Assembly (NCBI GenBank): GCA_963829085.1
Contig: CAWHHJ010000014.1
Coordinates: 1-64,000 of the forward strand
Reading direction: 5' to 3'
DNA length: 64,000 bases
Source of the DNA: PALSA-1004 sp963829085
GTDB taxonomy: Bacteria; Pseudomonadota; Gammaproteobacteria; Burkholderiales; SG8-41
In this document: piece by piece, positions 43,858 through 53,762 of the stretch
How the letters are laid out: each line of letters starts with the position of its first letter
Position numbering within the stretch: the stretch's first letter is position 1
Translations under genes and position numbers: made by a program
The notes under the pieces: generated by a model
What the model saw: the letters and a program-made list of their open reading frames with translations, nothing else
Databases searched by the model: none
What the model was told of the DNA's origin: nothing

Positions 43858-44540
43858 ATGTCGTGCAAGACCGGACTTCCATCGACCGCGGCGCATGCGA
43901 CGCCTGCGCAGTTCGGCGCCGGCAATGAGATTCGTATTCGCATGCTCGGACTCGTCGATTACGCGACGGCGCTGTCGCTCGATGCAGGAATTTACCTTGC
44001 AGCGCTCGCAAGCCACATGCGATGAACTGTGGCTCTTGCAGCACCCTGCCGTATATACACTTGGCATTGCGGCGCGGCCGCAACACTTGCCACGGCTCGA
44101 CAATGGCATTGCGGTCATCAAGAGTGACAGAGGGGGACAAATCACTTATCACGGGCCGGGGCAGGCGGTGGTCTATCTTATGCTCGACCTCCAGCGACGC
44201 GGCACGAGCGTGAGGCCGCTGGTCAGACTACATGGAGCAGGCGGTGACGGACCTCCTCGCAACGTACGGCGTTGCTGCGCACAGCATGGCCGATGCACCG
44301 GGAGTCTACGTCGGACAGGCGAAAGTTGCCGCATTGGGACTGCGTATCCGGCGCGGCTGCTGCTACCATGGTGTTGCGCTCAATGTCGACATGGATTTGA
44401 CTCCATTCGGCGCTATCGATCCATGCGGCTATGCCGGCTTGCAAGTGACGCAAACGCGTGATCTCGGCATTGACGCGTCCGCAGACATGCTCGGCAACAA
44501 GTTGGTGCAGCATTTGCGCGAACGGCTGCAAAGGCAATGA
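43858..44540 (+). CDS. lipB: Octanoyl-(acyl carrier protein):protein N-octanoyltransferase LipB (two frame breaks)
   Basis: Transfers octanoyl from ACP to lipoyl domains. The start region (MSCKTGLPSTAAHATPAQFG ... RMLGLVDYATALSL) is in one frame; after an extra base at about 43981 the core continues as MQEFTLQRS ... LWLLQHPAVYTLG and ITYHGPGQAVVYLMLDL; after another break at about 44225 it continues as YMEQAVTDLLATYG, KVAALGLRI (catalytic Lys) and IDPCGYAGLQVTQ (catalytic Cys). Restored length about 227 residues. lipA follows by 7 bp. Confidence 0.88.
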
Positions 44541-44547
44541 GTTTCTC

Positions 44548-45498
44548 GTGACTGATACCATCGACAGACAGAAGGGCGCCGCCAAGACAGCTCGCGCCTT
44601 CGGCAGATCGCCGATAAAAATTATTCCAGCCGAGCGCCTGAAAAAGCCCGACTGGATACGGGTACGCATCGGCAACACGCAACGCTTCCAGGACATCAAA
44701 AACATCCTGCGCGAACACGACCTGCATACCGTTTGCGAAGAGGCGTCGTGTCCGAATATCGGAGAGTGCTTCAGCAAAGGCACGGCAACGTTCATGATAC
44801 TGGGTGACTTGTGCACCCGGCGCTGCCCGTTCTGCGACGTCGCACATGGCCGCCCGCAGCCGCCGGACCCGAACGAGCCGGCCAATCTTGCGCATACTAT
44901 TGCCGCGTTAAAACTGCGTTATGTCGTTATAACGAGCGTCGACCGCGATGATCTGCGTGACGGCGGGTCTCAGCATTTTGCGCAATGCATCCGTGCCGTG
45001 CGCAGCGCGTCGCCGGCTACGCGTATCGAAGTGCTCGTGCCGGATTTTCGCGGACGTCTGGACGTTGCGCTAGACATTCTCGAGCGCGAACCGCCGGACG
45101 TCATGAATCACAATCTCGAAACGGTGCCGCGGTTGTACAAACAGGCACGACCCGGCGCCGATTACGCGAATTCGCTAAGGCTGCTCGAGCAGTTCAACCG
45201 GCGGCTGCCGCACGTGCCCACAAAGTCGGGGCTTATGCTCGGCTTAGGCGAGACCGACGAAGAAATTCTGCAGGTCATGCGGGATCTGCGCACGCACAAC
45301 GTGAGCATGCTGACCCTCGGTCAATATCTTCAGCCGAGCGCACACCACTTGCCGGTCCTGCGCTATGTCGATCCTGACGGATTCAAAATGTTCGAGCGTG
45401 AGGCGGGCAGCATGGGATTTGCTCACGCGGCGTGCGGTCCGATGGTGCGCTCGAGCTACCATGCAGACCAGCAGGCGCATAACGCAGGCGTCGCCTGA
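44548..45498 (+). CDS. lipA: Lipoyl synthase
   Basis: Radical SAM enzyme adding two sulfurs to protein-bound octanoyl. Auxiliary cluster cysteines C63, C68, C74 (CEEASCPNIGEC) and SAM cluster cysteines C89, C93, C96 (CTRRCPFC). GTG start at 44548, 7 bp past lipB; 316 residues. An in-frame ATG at 44458 lies inside lipB and is rejected. Product feeds the lipoyl domain seen in lpdA. Confidence 0.95.
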   Translation: MTDTIDRQKGAAKTARAFGRSPIKIIPAERLKKPDWIRVRIGNTQRFQDIKNILREHDLHTVCEEASCPNIGECFSKGTATFMILGDLCTRRCPFCDVAHGRPQPPDPNEPANLAHTIAALKLRYVVITSVDRDDLRDGGSQHFAQCIRAVRSASPATRIEVLVPDFRGRLDVALDILEREPPDVMNHNLETVPRLYKQARPGADYANSLRLLEQFNRRLPHVPTKSGLMLGLGETDEEILQVMRDLRTHNVSMLTLGQYLQPSAHHLPVLRYVDPDGFKMFEREAGSMGFAHAACGPMVRSSYHADQQAHNAGVA

Positions 45499-45571
45499 CG
45501 ATCGCGCCAAGCGGCGCACATTAAAGGCAGCAAGAGAATACAGTCCTGGCGCTGTCGCCAGTGCGACGCAC

Positions 45572-48322
45572 TTAATGCGCCTTGTCCCAGTTTGCGCCCA
45601 CGCCCACGTCGACCGCCAGCGGCACGGCTAGCTTCGCTACGCCACCCATGAGCTGTGGCAATTCTTCTTTTACATGCTCCAGCTCGCTGTCGGGCACTTC
45701 GAGCACGAGTTCGTCGTGTACCTGCATGATGAGCTTCGCAGCCAGTTTTTCGCTCGTAATCCAGTTCTGCACGGCCACCATCGCGAGTTTGATGAGATCT
45801 GCCGCCGTGCCCTGCATTGGCGCATTGATCGCGGCGCGCTCAGCGCCTTGCCGCCGCGCGCCGTTGCCGCCGCGGATCTCCGGCAGCCACAAGCGGCGGC
45901 CGAAGATCGTCTCGACGTAACCTTGCTCACGCGCTTTTTCGCGCGTCGAACGCATGTATTCTGCGACGCCCGGATAGCGCGTGAAGTAGCGATCCATGTA
46001 TTGCTGGGCAGCCGCCCGCTCGATGCCGAGCTGCGACGCGAGACCGAACGCGGACATTCCGTAGATGAGTCCGAAGTTGATGACTTTAGCGTAGCGCCGC
46101 TGTTCCGCGTCCACTGCCGCGCGTTCGAGCGCAAATACCTCGGCCGCCGTGGCGCGATGAATATCCTCTCCCGCCGCAAACGCGCTCAGCAATCCCGCGT
46201 CCTGTGAGATGTGCGCCATGATCCGCAGCTCCACTTGCGAATAATCAGCCGACACGATATGGCTTCCCGGCGGTGCGATAAAAGCTTCGCGGATGCGTCG
46301 TCCTTCCGCCGTGCGCACAGGTATGTTCTGCAGATTCGGATCGTTGCTCGCGAGGCGGCCGGTCACCGCGACCGCCTGGCCGTATGTCGTATGCACGCGG
46401 CCAGTGCGCGCGTTCACCATGCGCGGGAGCTTGTCGGTATACGTCGACTTGAGCTTAGTGATGCCGCGGTACTCGAGGATCTGCTTGGGCAGCGGATAAT
46501 CGAGCGCCAGCTGCTGCAGGACGTCTTCATCCGTGGACGGCGTGCCGCTCGGCGTCTTCTTGATGACCGGCAGCTTCTGCTTATCGAAGAGAATTTCCTG
46601 GATTTGCTTCGGCGAGTTCAAATTGAACGGCTGCCCGGCCATCTGGTGCGCGAGTGTTTCGAGCTCCATCATCTTGAGCCCGAGTTCCTGGCTTTGCTTA
46701 TCGAGCATGACGCTATCGAGCAGCACGCCGTTGCGTTCCATCGCCTGCAACACCGGCATCACGGGCATTTCGATGTGCGAATACACACGCGTCAATTTCG
46801 GGTCGCGCTCGATCTGCGGATAGAGTGCCGCATGCAATTGCAGCGTGACATCGGCGTCTTCGGCTGCATACAGCGTGGCGCGCTCAATTTCGACCTGATC
46901 GAAACAGATCTGGCCGGCGCCCTTGCCGCACACCTCATTGAACGTGAGGGTCTTGATGCCGAGATGACGTTCGGCAAGATTGTCCATGTCATGCGGCTTG
47001 TGGCTCTCAATCACATATGACTCGAGAAGCGTGTCGTGCGCAGCGCCGCGCATGCGTACGCCGTGGTTTTCGAGCGCATGAAGATCGAACTTGAGGTTGT
47101 GGCCTACTTTGACGGCCGCTTCGTTCTCGAACCATGGTTTCAGGCGCGTCAGCACTACGGTGCGTTCGAGCTGCAACGGCGCACCTGCATAGGTATGCGC
47201 CAGAGGAATATAGGCTGCACGATCGGGCGCGACAGAAAGAGCGAGGCCCACGATGTCCGCCGTCAACGGATCAAGGCTCGTCGTCACTGTCGCAACTGAA
47301 ACAAGCGGCGCAGCGTTGATGACTGAAAGCCAGGCTTCAAGCTGGCCGTCGGTCAGAATCGTTTCGTAATCCCGCGGCGTCTGCGGTCGCACCGGCACCC
47401 GCTCGGGCGCTGTCGATGCATCTGCGCTCCCGGACGAAGCGCCGCCTCTGTCGATGATGGATCCATGCCTCAGCTCATCGAGCTCGCGCCGCCAGGTCTT
47501 GAATTCAAAACGTTCGAAGAGTTCGGCCAGCTTGTCGAGATCGTGTTTTTCGTGCGCGAGCTCCTCGGGCGTCACCTGGAGCGGCACGTCGCACTTGATC
47601 GTCAGGAGTTCCCGTGCCTTCGGCAGCCAGTCGACCACCTTACGCAAATTGTCGCCGATGACGCCGGTTACCTGATGCGCATTTGCGATAACGTTGTCGA
47701 GTGTCTGATGCTGCGTCACCCACTTCGCCGCCGTCTTCGGTCCGACTTTCTCGACGCCGGGCACATTGTCGATCGCATCACCGACCAGCGTCAGATAGTC
47801 GACGAACCGCTCCGGCCGCACGCCGAATTTTTTTTCGACCGCGGCTTCGTCAAGCGTCTCGTTGGACATCGTATTAACGAGCGTGACCTGCGGCGTAACG
47901 AGCTGCGCCATGTCCTTGTCGCCGGTCGAGATGATGGTTCGGATCCCGCGCTTCTGCGCCTCCGCGGCCAGCGTGCCGATCACATCATCGGCTTCGACGC
48001 CCTCGACCAAGATCAGCGGCCATCCCATCGCGCGAATCGCTGCGTGCAGCGGCTCGATCTGCTGCGACAATTCGTCCGGCATTGCAGTGCGGGTCGCTTT
48101 GTATTCAGGATATACGTCTTCACGAAACGTCTTGCCCTTAGCGTCGAAAACCACGGCGCTATAATCGGCATGGACGTCTTTGTGCAGCCGCCGCAGCATA
48201 TTCAGCACACCATAGATGGCGCCAGTCGGCTCGCCCGCGCGAGTACGCAAATCAGGCATTGCATGAAACGCGCGATACAGGTACGACGACCCGTCTACCA
48301 GCAGCAACGTCTTTGTCATCAA
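45572..48322 (-). CDS. polA: DNA polymerase I
   Basis: 916 residues with all three domains: 5'-3' exonuclease/FEN (LLLVDGSSYLYRAFHAMPDL, VEADDVIGTLA, STGDKDMAQLV), 3'-5' exonuclease (AAPLVSVATVTT, KFDLHALENHG) and polymerase (SADYSQVELRIMAH, RRYAKVINFGLIYGMSAFGL, IMQVHDELVLEVP). The exonuclease aspartates in VSVATVT are not in the usual DTET form, so 3'-5' proofreading may be lost. Convergent to lipA. Confidence 0.95.
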   Translation of the reverse strand: MMTKTLLLVDGSSYLYRAFHAMPDLRTRAGEPTGAIYGVLNMLRRLHKDVHADYSAVVFDAKGKTFREDVYPEYKATRTAMPDELSQQIEPLHAAIRAMGWPLILVEGVEADDVIGTLAAEAQKRGIRTIISTGDKDMAQLVTPQVTLVNTMSNETLDEAAVEKKFGVRPERFVDYLTLVGDAIDNVPGVEKVGPKTAAKWVTQHQTLDNVIANAHQVTGVIGDNLRKVVDWLPKARELLTIKCDVPLQVTPEELAHEKHDLDKLAELFERFEFKTWRRELDELRHGSIIDRGGASSGSADASTAPERVPVRPQTPRDYETILTDGQLEAWLSVINAAPLVSVATVTTSLDPLTADIVGLALSVAPDRAAYIPLAHTYAGAPLQLERTVVLTRLKPWFENEAAVKVGHNLKFDLHALENHGVRMRGAAHDTLLESYVIESHKPHDMDNLAERHLGIKTLTFNEVCGKGAGQICFDQVEIERATLYAAEDADVTLQLHAALYPQIERDPKLTRVYSHIEMPVMPVLQAMERNGVLLDSVMLDKQSQELGLKMMELETLAHQMAGQPFNLNSPKQIQEILFDKQKLPVIKKTPSGTPSTDEDVLQQLALDYPLPKQILEYRGITKLKSTYTDKLPRMVNARTGRVHTTYGQAVAVTGRLASNDPNLQNIPVRTAEGRRIREAFIAPPGSHIVSADYSQVELRIMAHISQDAGLLSAFAAGEDIHRATAAEVFALERAAVDAEQRRYAKVINFGLIYGMSAFGLASQLGIERAAAQQYMDRYFTRYPGVAEYMRSTREKAREQGYVETIFGRRLWLPEIRGGNGARRQGAERAAINAPMQGTAADLIKLAMVAVQNWITSEKLAAKLIMQVHDELVLEVPDSELEHVKEELPQLMGGVAKLAVPLAVDVGVGANWDKAH

Positions 48323-48359
48323 TTTCTAATCGAGGGTATTGGCCAACGAGGAGTGCAAC

Positions 48360-49079
48360 ATGAACCATCCCGGCAAAATCCCGCCACGCGTCACCTCTCA
48401 GCCCGGGTGGTCCGCGCGGGAATCATGGCGCATGTTTGCCATTATGTCAGAATTCGTCGAGGCGACCGAGCGCCTTGGCAACGTTCAGCCGGCTGTCAGC
48501 ATGTTCGGCAGCGCGCGTATCGCCGTCGATCATCCATACTTTCAACTCGCTGAACAAATTGCGCGTCGCTTATCCGACGCCGGCTTCAGTGTGATGTCGG
48601 GCGGCGGTCCGGGCATGATGGAAGCGTTCAACAAAGGCGCTTACCTGGGCAAGTCACCTGCGATCGGTCTCAACATCGAACTGACCCGCGAACAATTCCC
48701 TAACACGTATCAGGACATCAGTCTTTCGTTCCGTCATTTTTTTGCCCGCAAAGTGACGTTTGTGCGATTCGCGACCGCGTATGTCGTGCTGCCGGGCGGT
48801 TTCGGCACACTCGACGAACTCTCTGAAGCACTCACGCTCGTTCAAACGCGCAAGCTGCGCCATATGCCGATCATCCTTGTGCATACGCCGTTCTGGCGTG
48901 GCCTGGTCGACTGGTTCCGCGACCGGCTGGTTGCGGAAAAGATGATTGCGCCGGAAGACATGGATCTTGTGCAATTGCTTGACGACCCGCAGGAGGTCGT
49001 CGACGCTATCTTCGATTATTACGAGAAACGCGGCTTCGCTTCTGCCGACGAAGATCACGAATCGTTCCTCACGTTGTAG
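48360..49079 (+). CDS. LOG family protein (TIGR00730-type)
   Basis: 239 residues. Rossmann-like fold with MFGSARIAV, SVMSGGGPGMMEAFNKGAYLG split across the conserved loop, and LPGGFGTLDELSEAL. In plants and some bacteria such proteins are cytokinin-nucleotide phosphoribohydrolases; the bacterial role is often nucleotide hydrolysis. A GAGGAG site fixes the ATG at 48360. Divergent from polA. Confidence 0.9.
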   Translation: MNHPGKIPPRVTSQPGWSARESWRMFAIMSEFVEATERLGNVQPAVSMFGSARIAVDHPYFQLAEQIARRLSDAGFSVMSGGGPGMMEAFNKGAYLGKSPAIGLNIELTREQFPNTYQDISLSFRHFFARKVTFVRFATAYVVLPGGFGTLDELSEALTLVQTRKLRHMPIILVHTPFWRGLVDWFRDRLVAEKMIAPEDMDLVQLLDDPQEVVDAIFDYYEKRGFASADEDHESFLTL

Positions 49080-49197
49080 GAGCGCAGGCAGATAGCACAT
49101 CTAAAACGAACACGCGCCCCCTGAACTTGTCGTACGTCAGGTGATCCCGCTTGATAATTGAAGTCGAAAACCCGATACAATAATGACATCGGTCAAA

Positions 49198-49213
49198 GGC
49201 CCTCCAGAGGGCC
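49198..49213 (+). other. Perfect hairpin upstream of the DUF2782 gene
   Basis: GGCCCTC and GAGGGCC pair around a two-base centre, ending 17 bp before the next ATG. No T run follows, so it is more likely an operator or leader stem than a terminator. Confidence 0.45.
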
Positions 49214-49230
49214 AATAACGCGGGAGAATC

Positions 49231-49566
49231 ATGCGTAAACGAATGGGAATGTTGCTGCTGTGTGCTGTGTTGCCTGCATTCGCGGCAGACCGGCCGGGCA
49301 ATCTACAGCCGGTGCCGGACCCGCCGCCGCCGCCCGCCGGCTTCGAACTCGACCCGGCGCTGGAGCCGCAGGTCACTATTCTTAAACGCGGCACCGACAC
49401 GGTCGAGGAATATCGCATCGCCGGCAAGCTGTACATGATCAAGGTGACGCCATCAACCGGCGTACCTTATTACCTGATCGACGAGAGGGGCGATGGCAAG
49501 ATGTCCCGCCAGGACAGTTTCGACTTTGGCCCGCGTCCGCCGATGTGGGTAATACACTCCTGGTGA
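49231..49566 (+). CDS. DUF2782 family secreted protein
   Basis: 111 residues: signal peptide (cleavage AFAA-DR), a proline run (DPPPPPAG), then the DUF2782 core EPQVTILKRGTDTVEEYRI and LYMIKVTPSTGVPYYLIDER ending near PPMWVIHSW. Precedes thrB. Function unknown. Confidence 0.85.
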   Translation: MRKRMGMLLLCAVLPAFAADRPGNLQPVPDPPPPPAGFELDPALEPQVTILKRGTDTVEEYRIAGKLYMIKVTPSTGVPYYLIDERGDGKMSRQDSFDFGPRPPMWVIHSW

Positions 49567-49602
49567 GGATCGCGCGCGCGGTGAGCAGTAAACGGTAGGC
49601 AC

Positions 49603-49636
49603 GGGAAACGATAAAGTCCTGCACTTTACCGTTCCC
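49603..49636 (+). terminator. Possible terminator or leader hairpin between DUF2782 and thrB
   Basis: GGGAAACGATAAAGT pairs with ACTTTACCGTTCCC (one bulge, one G-U) around a five-base loop. It is followed by CCTATTTCTCTT, a weak pyrimidine tail, 33 bp before the thrB ATG. Confidence 0.45.
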
Positions 49637-49668
49637 CTATTTCTCTTCATTGCTTACCGCTTCATTCC

Positions 49669-50622
49669 ATGTCCGTATTCACCACCGTTACGCCTGACGA
49701 GCTGTCGGCGTGGCTATTGCGTTATTCGATTGGATCTCTATTGCACCTCGAAGGCATTGCCGCCGGCATCGAGAACACAAATTATTTTGTGACCACGACG
49801 CAGGGTCGCTATGTCCTTACGCTGTTTGAGAAGATCAAAGCGCATGAACTGCCGTTCTATCTGAACCTTATGGCTCACCTCGCCGATCGCGGCATTCCCT
49901 GTCCGCGGCCGATTGCCAGTTCAAGCAACGAGTACCTCGGTCACCTCAATGAAAAGCCGGCAGCCCTTGTAACCTGCATCAAAGGCGCCGATGTCAAGAC
50001 CGCTGGCGCGCGCGAGTGTTCAGTCGTCGGCAAATTACTCGGCGACTTGCATCTCGCCGGTCAGAGCTATGCGCCGATGATGCCGAATCCGCGCGGACCT
50101 CAATGGTGGCATGCGGCCGCCAGACAAGTAGCGCCGTTTCTCGACGCGTGCGCGACTTCGCTGCTTCAGGCTGAGTTGCGGTTCCAGTCCAGCTGTCGCC
50201 ACGCCGAGCTGCCACGCGGCGTCATACACGCCGACCTGTTTCGCGACAATGTGCTGTGGGACGGCGCGCGCATAGGCGGCGTCATCGATTTTTATTTTGC
50301 GTGCACCGATGTGTTGCTTTACGACGTGGCGATCACCGTAAACGACTGGTGCCTGAGCGAAGGTCCGGCGCTCGACTACGCGCGCGTGCAAGCACTCGTC
50401 GATGCGTACGGCCGGGTCCGTCCGTTTTCCACCGAAGAACGAAAGGCGTGGCCCGCCATGCTGCGCGCCGCCGCTCTGAGATTCTGGTTATCGCGACTCT
50501 ACGACCTGCATCTGCCGCGTCCCGGCAAGCTTGTGCATGCAAAAGATCCCCTGCCCTTCCAGCGCTTACTGGCGTATCACGTCAGCCGCTCGGATGACGC
50601 CCAGGCGCTCCTGGTGCATTGA
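49669..50622 (+). CDS. thrB: Homoserine kinase (ThrB2/APH type)
   Basis: 317 residues. Aminoglycoside-phosphotransferase-like fold: GIAAGIENTNYFV, YVLTLFEKIKAHELPFYLNL, catalytic loop GVIHADLFRDNVLW and GVIDFYFACTDVLLYDVA. This is the homoserine kinase used by many betaproteobacteria in place of the GHMP type. Stop overlaps the next start (TGATG). Confidence 0.93.
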   Translation: MSVFTTVTPDELSAWLLRYSIGSLLHLEGIAAGIENTNYFVTTTQGRYVLTLFEKIKAHELPFYLNLMAHLADRGIPCPRPIASSSNEYLGHLNEKPAALVTCIKGADVKTAGARECSVVGKLLGDLHLAGQSYAPMMPNPRGPQWWHAAARQVAPFLDACATSLLQAELRFQSSCRHAELPRGVIHADLFRDNVLWDGARIGGVIDFYFACTDVLLYDVAITVNDWCLSEGPALDYARVQALVDAYGRVRPFSTEERKAWPAMLRAAALRFWLSRLYDLHLPRPGKLVHAKDPLPFQRLLAYHVSRSDDAQALLVH

Positions 50623-51440
50623 TGAACATACGCACCGTCAACGCATCGCGCGGCTGGTATTGGCTGGTTTCGGGCATGATGATCTTCCGGAAAAGTCCGG
50701 GGCACTGGCTGCTGATGATGGCCGTGCTCTACATAGCAAGCCGCCTTGTCGTCGCGCTTCCGTTCGTGGGCTTGATAGCGGTGCTGGTCGCGCCGAATAT
50801 TCTTGCCGGTCTCACGCATGGTGCGCATGCGCTTGCGAGCGGCAAGCCGCTTAGATTCGGTTACCTCGCCAGTGGATTCCTCAAAAACCCGGGCCCGCTT
50901 GTGACGGTCGGCGGCGTTTCATTAATCGGTCACCTGATTATGTTGATGGTGATTGCGGCGATGGCCGGCACGGCGATGTCAGGCATCGCGACCACTATGT
51001 CTTCGGGGGCTGTGACGCCAGACACGGTCACTGCCATGCGTGCGGCAGCGCCACGTTTGTTAATGAGCGTCATTTTCGGATTGATCGTGTCGCTGCCGAT
51101 AATACTTGCCGTATGGTTTGCACCATTGCTTGTGTTCTTTGACAACATGCGACCGGTCGCGGCGATGCTCTTGAGTCTGCGCGCGTGCATCAAAAACGTG
51201 CTGGCGATGCTCGTCTATGGACTGGCCGTGCTGCTACCGCTCATGGTGATGATGCAGCTTGCGACAGCGCTCACGCGTCAGCCGGAAATCGGTATCTGGC
51301 TGCTTGCGCCGATACTTGTGTCGTCACTCTTCGTCAGCTACCAGGATCTGTTCGCGCCAGACGCGACGGCGCTGAGCGCCGCTACCCAGTCTCCGCTCAA
51401 GCCGGGACGAGCTTCGCATACTCGAGTGCCAGCCACTTAG
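50622..51440 (+). CDS. BPSS1780 family membrane protein
   Basis: 272 residues, about six membrane helices (for example MMAVLYIASRLVVALPFVGL, LIMLMVIAAMAGTAM, LPIILAVWFAPLLVFF, AMLVYGLAVLLPLMVMMQL). The N-terminal VNASRGWYWLVSGMMIFRKSP is typical of the family found beside thrB in betaproteobacteria. Its last 44 bp overlap the convergent helicase gene, so the C-terminal tail after FAPDAT may be spurious. Confidence 0.8.
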   Translation: MNIRTVNASRGWYWLVSGMMIFRKSPGHWLLMMAVLYIASRLVVALPFVGLIAVLVAPNILAGLTHGAHALASGKPLRFGYLASGFLKNPGPLVTVGGVSLIGHLIMLMVIAAMAGTAMSGIATTMSSGAVTPDTVTAMRAAAPRLLMSVIFGLIVSLPIILAVWFAPLLVFFDNMRPVAAMLLSLRACIKNVLAMLVYGLAVLLPLMVMMQLATALTRQPEIGIWLLAPILVSSLFVSYQDLFAPDATALSAATQSPLKPGRASHTRVPAT

Positions 51441-53632
51441 TGCCGTTGCGGTTGAAGTTCACCTGCACGCGCGCATCCGCGCCGCGTCCCTCGGCGTTAA
51501 CGATGACGCCGGTCCCGAACTTCGGATGGGACACGTTCTGACCGATACGCCACGGCGTTGCGGGATCAATGGTGCCTGCTTCACGCACGACAGCCGCCTG
51601 CGCATAATCCGACCGGCCGTAAAACGCCCGCTCCTGCCGTGCGGCCGGCGCGTTCGCGAAATGTCCGCTGCGGTTGATGCGTTTCAATAGCGGCTCGGGG
51701 ATTTCCCGGAAGAAGCTTGAAGCAATGCTGTAGCGCGTCTGCCCATGCAGCATGCGGCTTTGTGCAAACGAGAGGTACAGGCGGCGCCGCGCACGCGTAA
51801 GGGCCACGTACATCAAGCGGCGCTCTTCTTCCTTGCCATCCGCTTCGGACAAGCTGTTTTCGTGCGGAAACAGGCCTTCCTCGAGTCCGCTGATGAATAC
51901 GCTGTGAAACTCCAGCCCTTTCGCCGAGTGCACAGTCATCAGTTGCAGTGCATCGGCACCGGCTTGCGCCTGATTGTCGCCCGCTTCCAGGGCGGCATGC
52001 GCGAGAAATCCGGTGAGGCTGGTGTCTTCCTGATCCTCACCCGCGATGAAACCCGCCGCGGCGTTGATAAGCTCATCAAGGTTCTCCAGACGATCGGCGC
52101 CTTCCCGTTCGTTCTTGTAATATTCCTTGAGCCCGCTGTGCTCGATTACGTGCTCGATAATCTCGGGCAGAGGCAAGCCTTCGCAAACCGCGCGCATGCC
52201 GGCAATGAGGGCGACGAAGGCATCCAGCCCCTTCTTGGGCGCGCCGGCTTCCTCGCGGGTGTTTTTTTCCAGCGCTTTCTGCTTGGCTGCCGTCCACAGA
52301 CTGATGCCACGCTCGCGCGCCAGATCCTGTAACTGCTCGAGCGTGCGATTGCCAATGCCGCGCGCGGGAAAGTTGATGATGCGCAGTACTGCGCCGTCAT
52401 CTTCGTCGCTTGCGAGCACACGCAGGTAGGCGAGCGCATGTTTGATTTCCTGACGCTCGAAAAATCGCAAGCCGCCGTATACCCGATAAGCAATGCCGTT
52501 ATTGAAGAGCGCATGCTCGAGCACACGCGACTGGGCGTTCGAGCGGTATAACAACGCGATGTCGGACAATTGAACGCCTTCGTTGCGCAGCGATTTCACT
52601 TCTCCGACCACGAACGAGGCCTCGTCGAGGTCTGTGCCCGCCTCATAAACGCGCAACGGTTCGCCCTTGCCTTCTGCCGTCCATAGATTTTTACCGAGGC
52701 GCCGGCGATTATGGCCAATGAGCGCATTCGCGGCGTCGAGAATATGACCATGCGAGCGATAGTTCTGCTCGAGCTTGATTACCCTTTCGATACCGAAATC
52801 ACGCTGCAGGTCCTGCATGTTCGCCGTCGAGGCGCCGCGGAACGCATAAATCGACTGGTCATCGTCGCCGACTGCAAATATCGCGTTGCGCGAGGCATGC
52901 GCACCACCGCCTGGCTGCCCGCCGGCCAGTAAGCGTAGCCATTGATACTGCAAACGATTCGTGTCCTGGAACTCATCGACGAGGATATGGCGAAAGCGCT
53001 CGCGGTAGTGATCGCGCAGGATCTCGTTGCGTGAGAGCAGCTCATAGCAGCGCAGCAGGAGCTCCGCAAAATCGACGACGCCCTCGCGCTGACATTGTTC
53101 GTCATAGGCCGCATAAAGCTCTTTCATGCGGCGCGTAAATGCGTCGTAGTCCTCGGCGTCGGGAGCGCGCTTTCCTTCCTCTTTGTGGCTATTGATATAC
53201 CAGCTTACCTGCCGCGGCGGGAATTTCTCCTCGTCCACATTGGCCGCCTTGAGCAGCCGCTTGATGAGGGCAAGCTGGTCCTGGCTGTCGAGTATCTGGA
53301 ACAGCTGCGGCAGTCCCGCTTCGCGGAAATGCGCGCGCAGCATACGATTGCACAGGCCATGAAACGTGCCCGACCCACATCCCGCGCGTGTTGATCGGCA
53401 GCATCGCGCTGATGCGCGTGAGCATTTCCTTCGCGGCCTTGTTGGTGAACGTAACCGCCAGCAGGCCGGACGGACTCACCTGCCCGGTCTGGATCAACCA
53501 CGCGATGCGCGTGGTCAGCACGCGCGTTTTGCCGCTGCCGGCGCCCGCAAGAATCAGCGCGGATTGCGGCGGCAGCGTGACCGCTTCGAGTTGCGGCTCA
53601 TTCAGACCGGTGAGGAAGGAAGGCGACGACAT
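51397..53632 (-). CDS. UvrD/Rep family ATP-dependent DNA helicase (frame break near 53369)
   Basis: Superfamily 1 helicase, about 745 residues restored. Motif Q/I: LNEPQLEAV and ILAGAGSGKTRVLTTR; Ia LAVTFTNKAAKEM; II VDEFQDTN; III AVGDDDQSIYAFRGA; IV EQNYRSHG; V VHSAKGLEFHSVFI; VI VALTRARRRLYLSF. One extra base at about 53369 separates RGMWVG from TFHGLCNRMLRAHF. The TSV-type C-terminal Tudor-like region (GTGVIVNAEGRG) suggests UvrD/PcrA rather than Rep. Repairs DNA and removes replication blocks. Confidence 0.92.
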
Positions 53633-53762
53633 TCAGATTTTCAGGTGCGCCCTGTGATTATAAAACAGGGCGTAAGGCATGTGCTGGATGGGCATCCGGC
53701 GCACGGAGTATCTGCGTGTGTTGCGCGTATAATTCGCGTTTTCGCTGTGGCGTCACGCCCGC

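Noticed and set aside
44225..44225. Programmed ribosomal frameshifting as an explanation for the breaks
   Set aside because: The break sites lack a shared slippery sequence and hit genes that are not known to use recoding; random indels are simpler.
47465..48553. 362-codon plus-strand frame opposite polA and entering the LOG gene
   Set aside because: Antisense to the conserved 5' nuclease domain of polA; no recognisable protein features.
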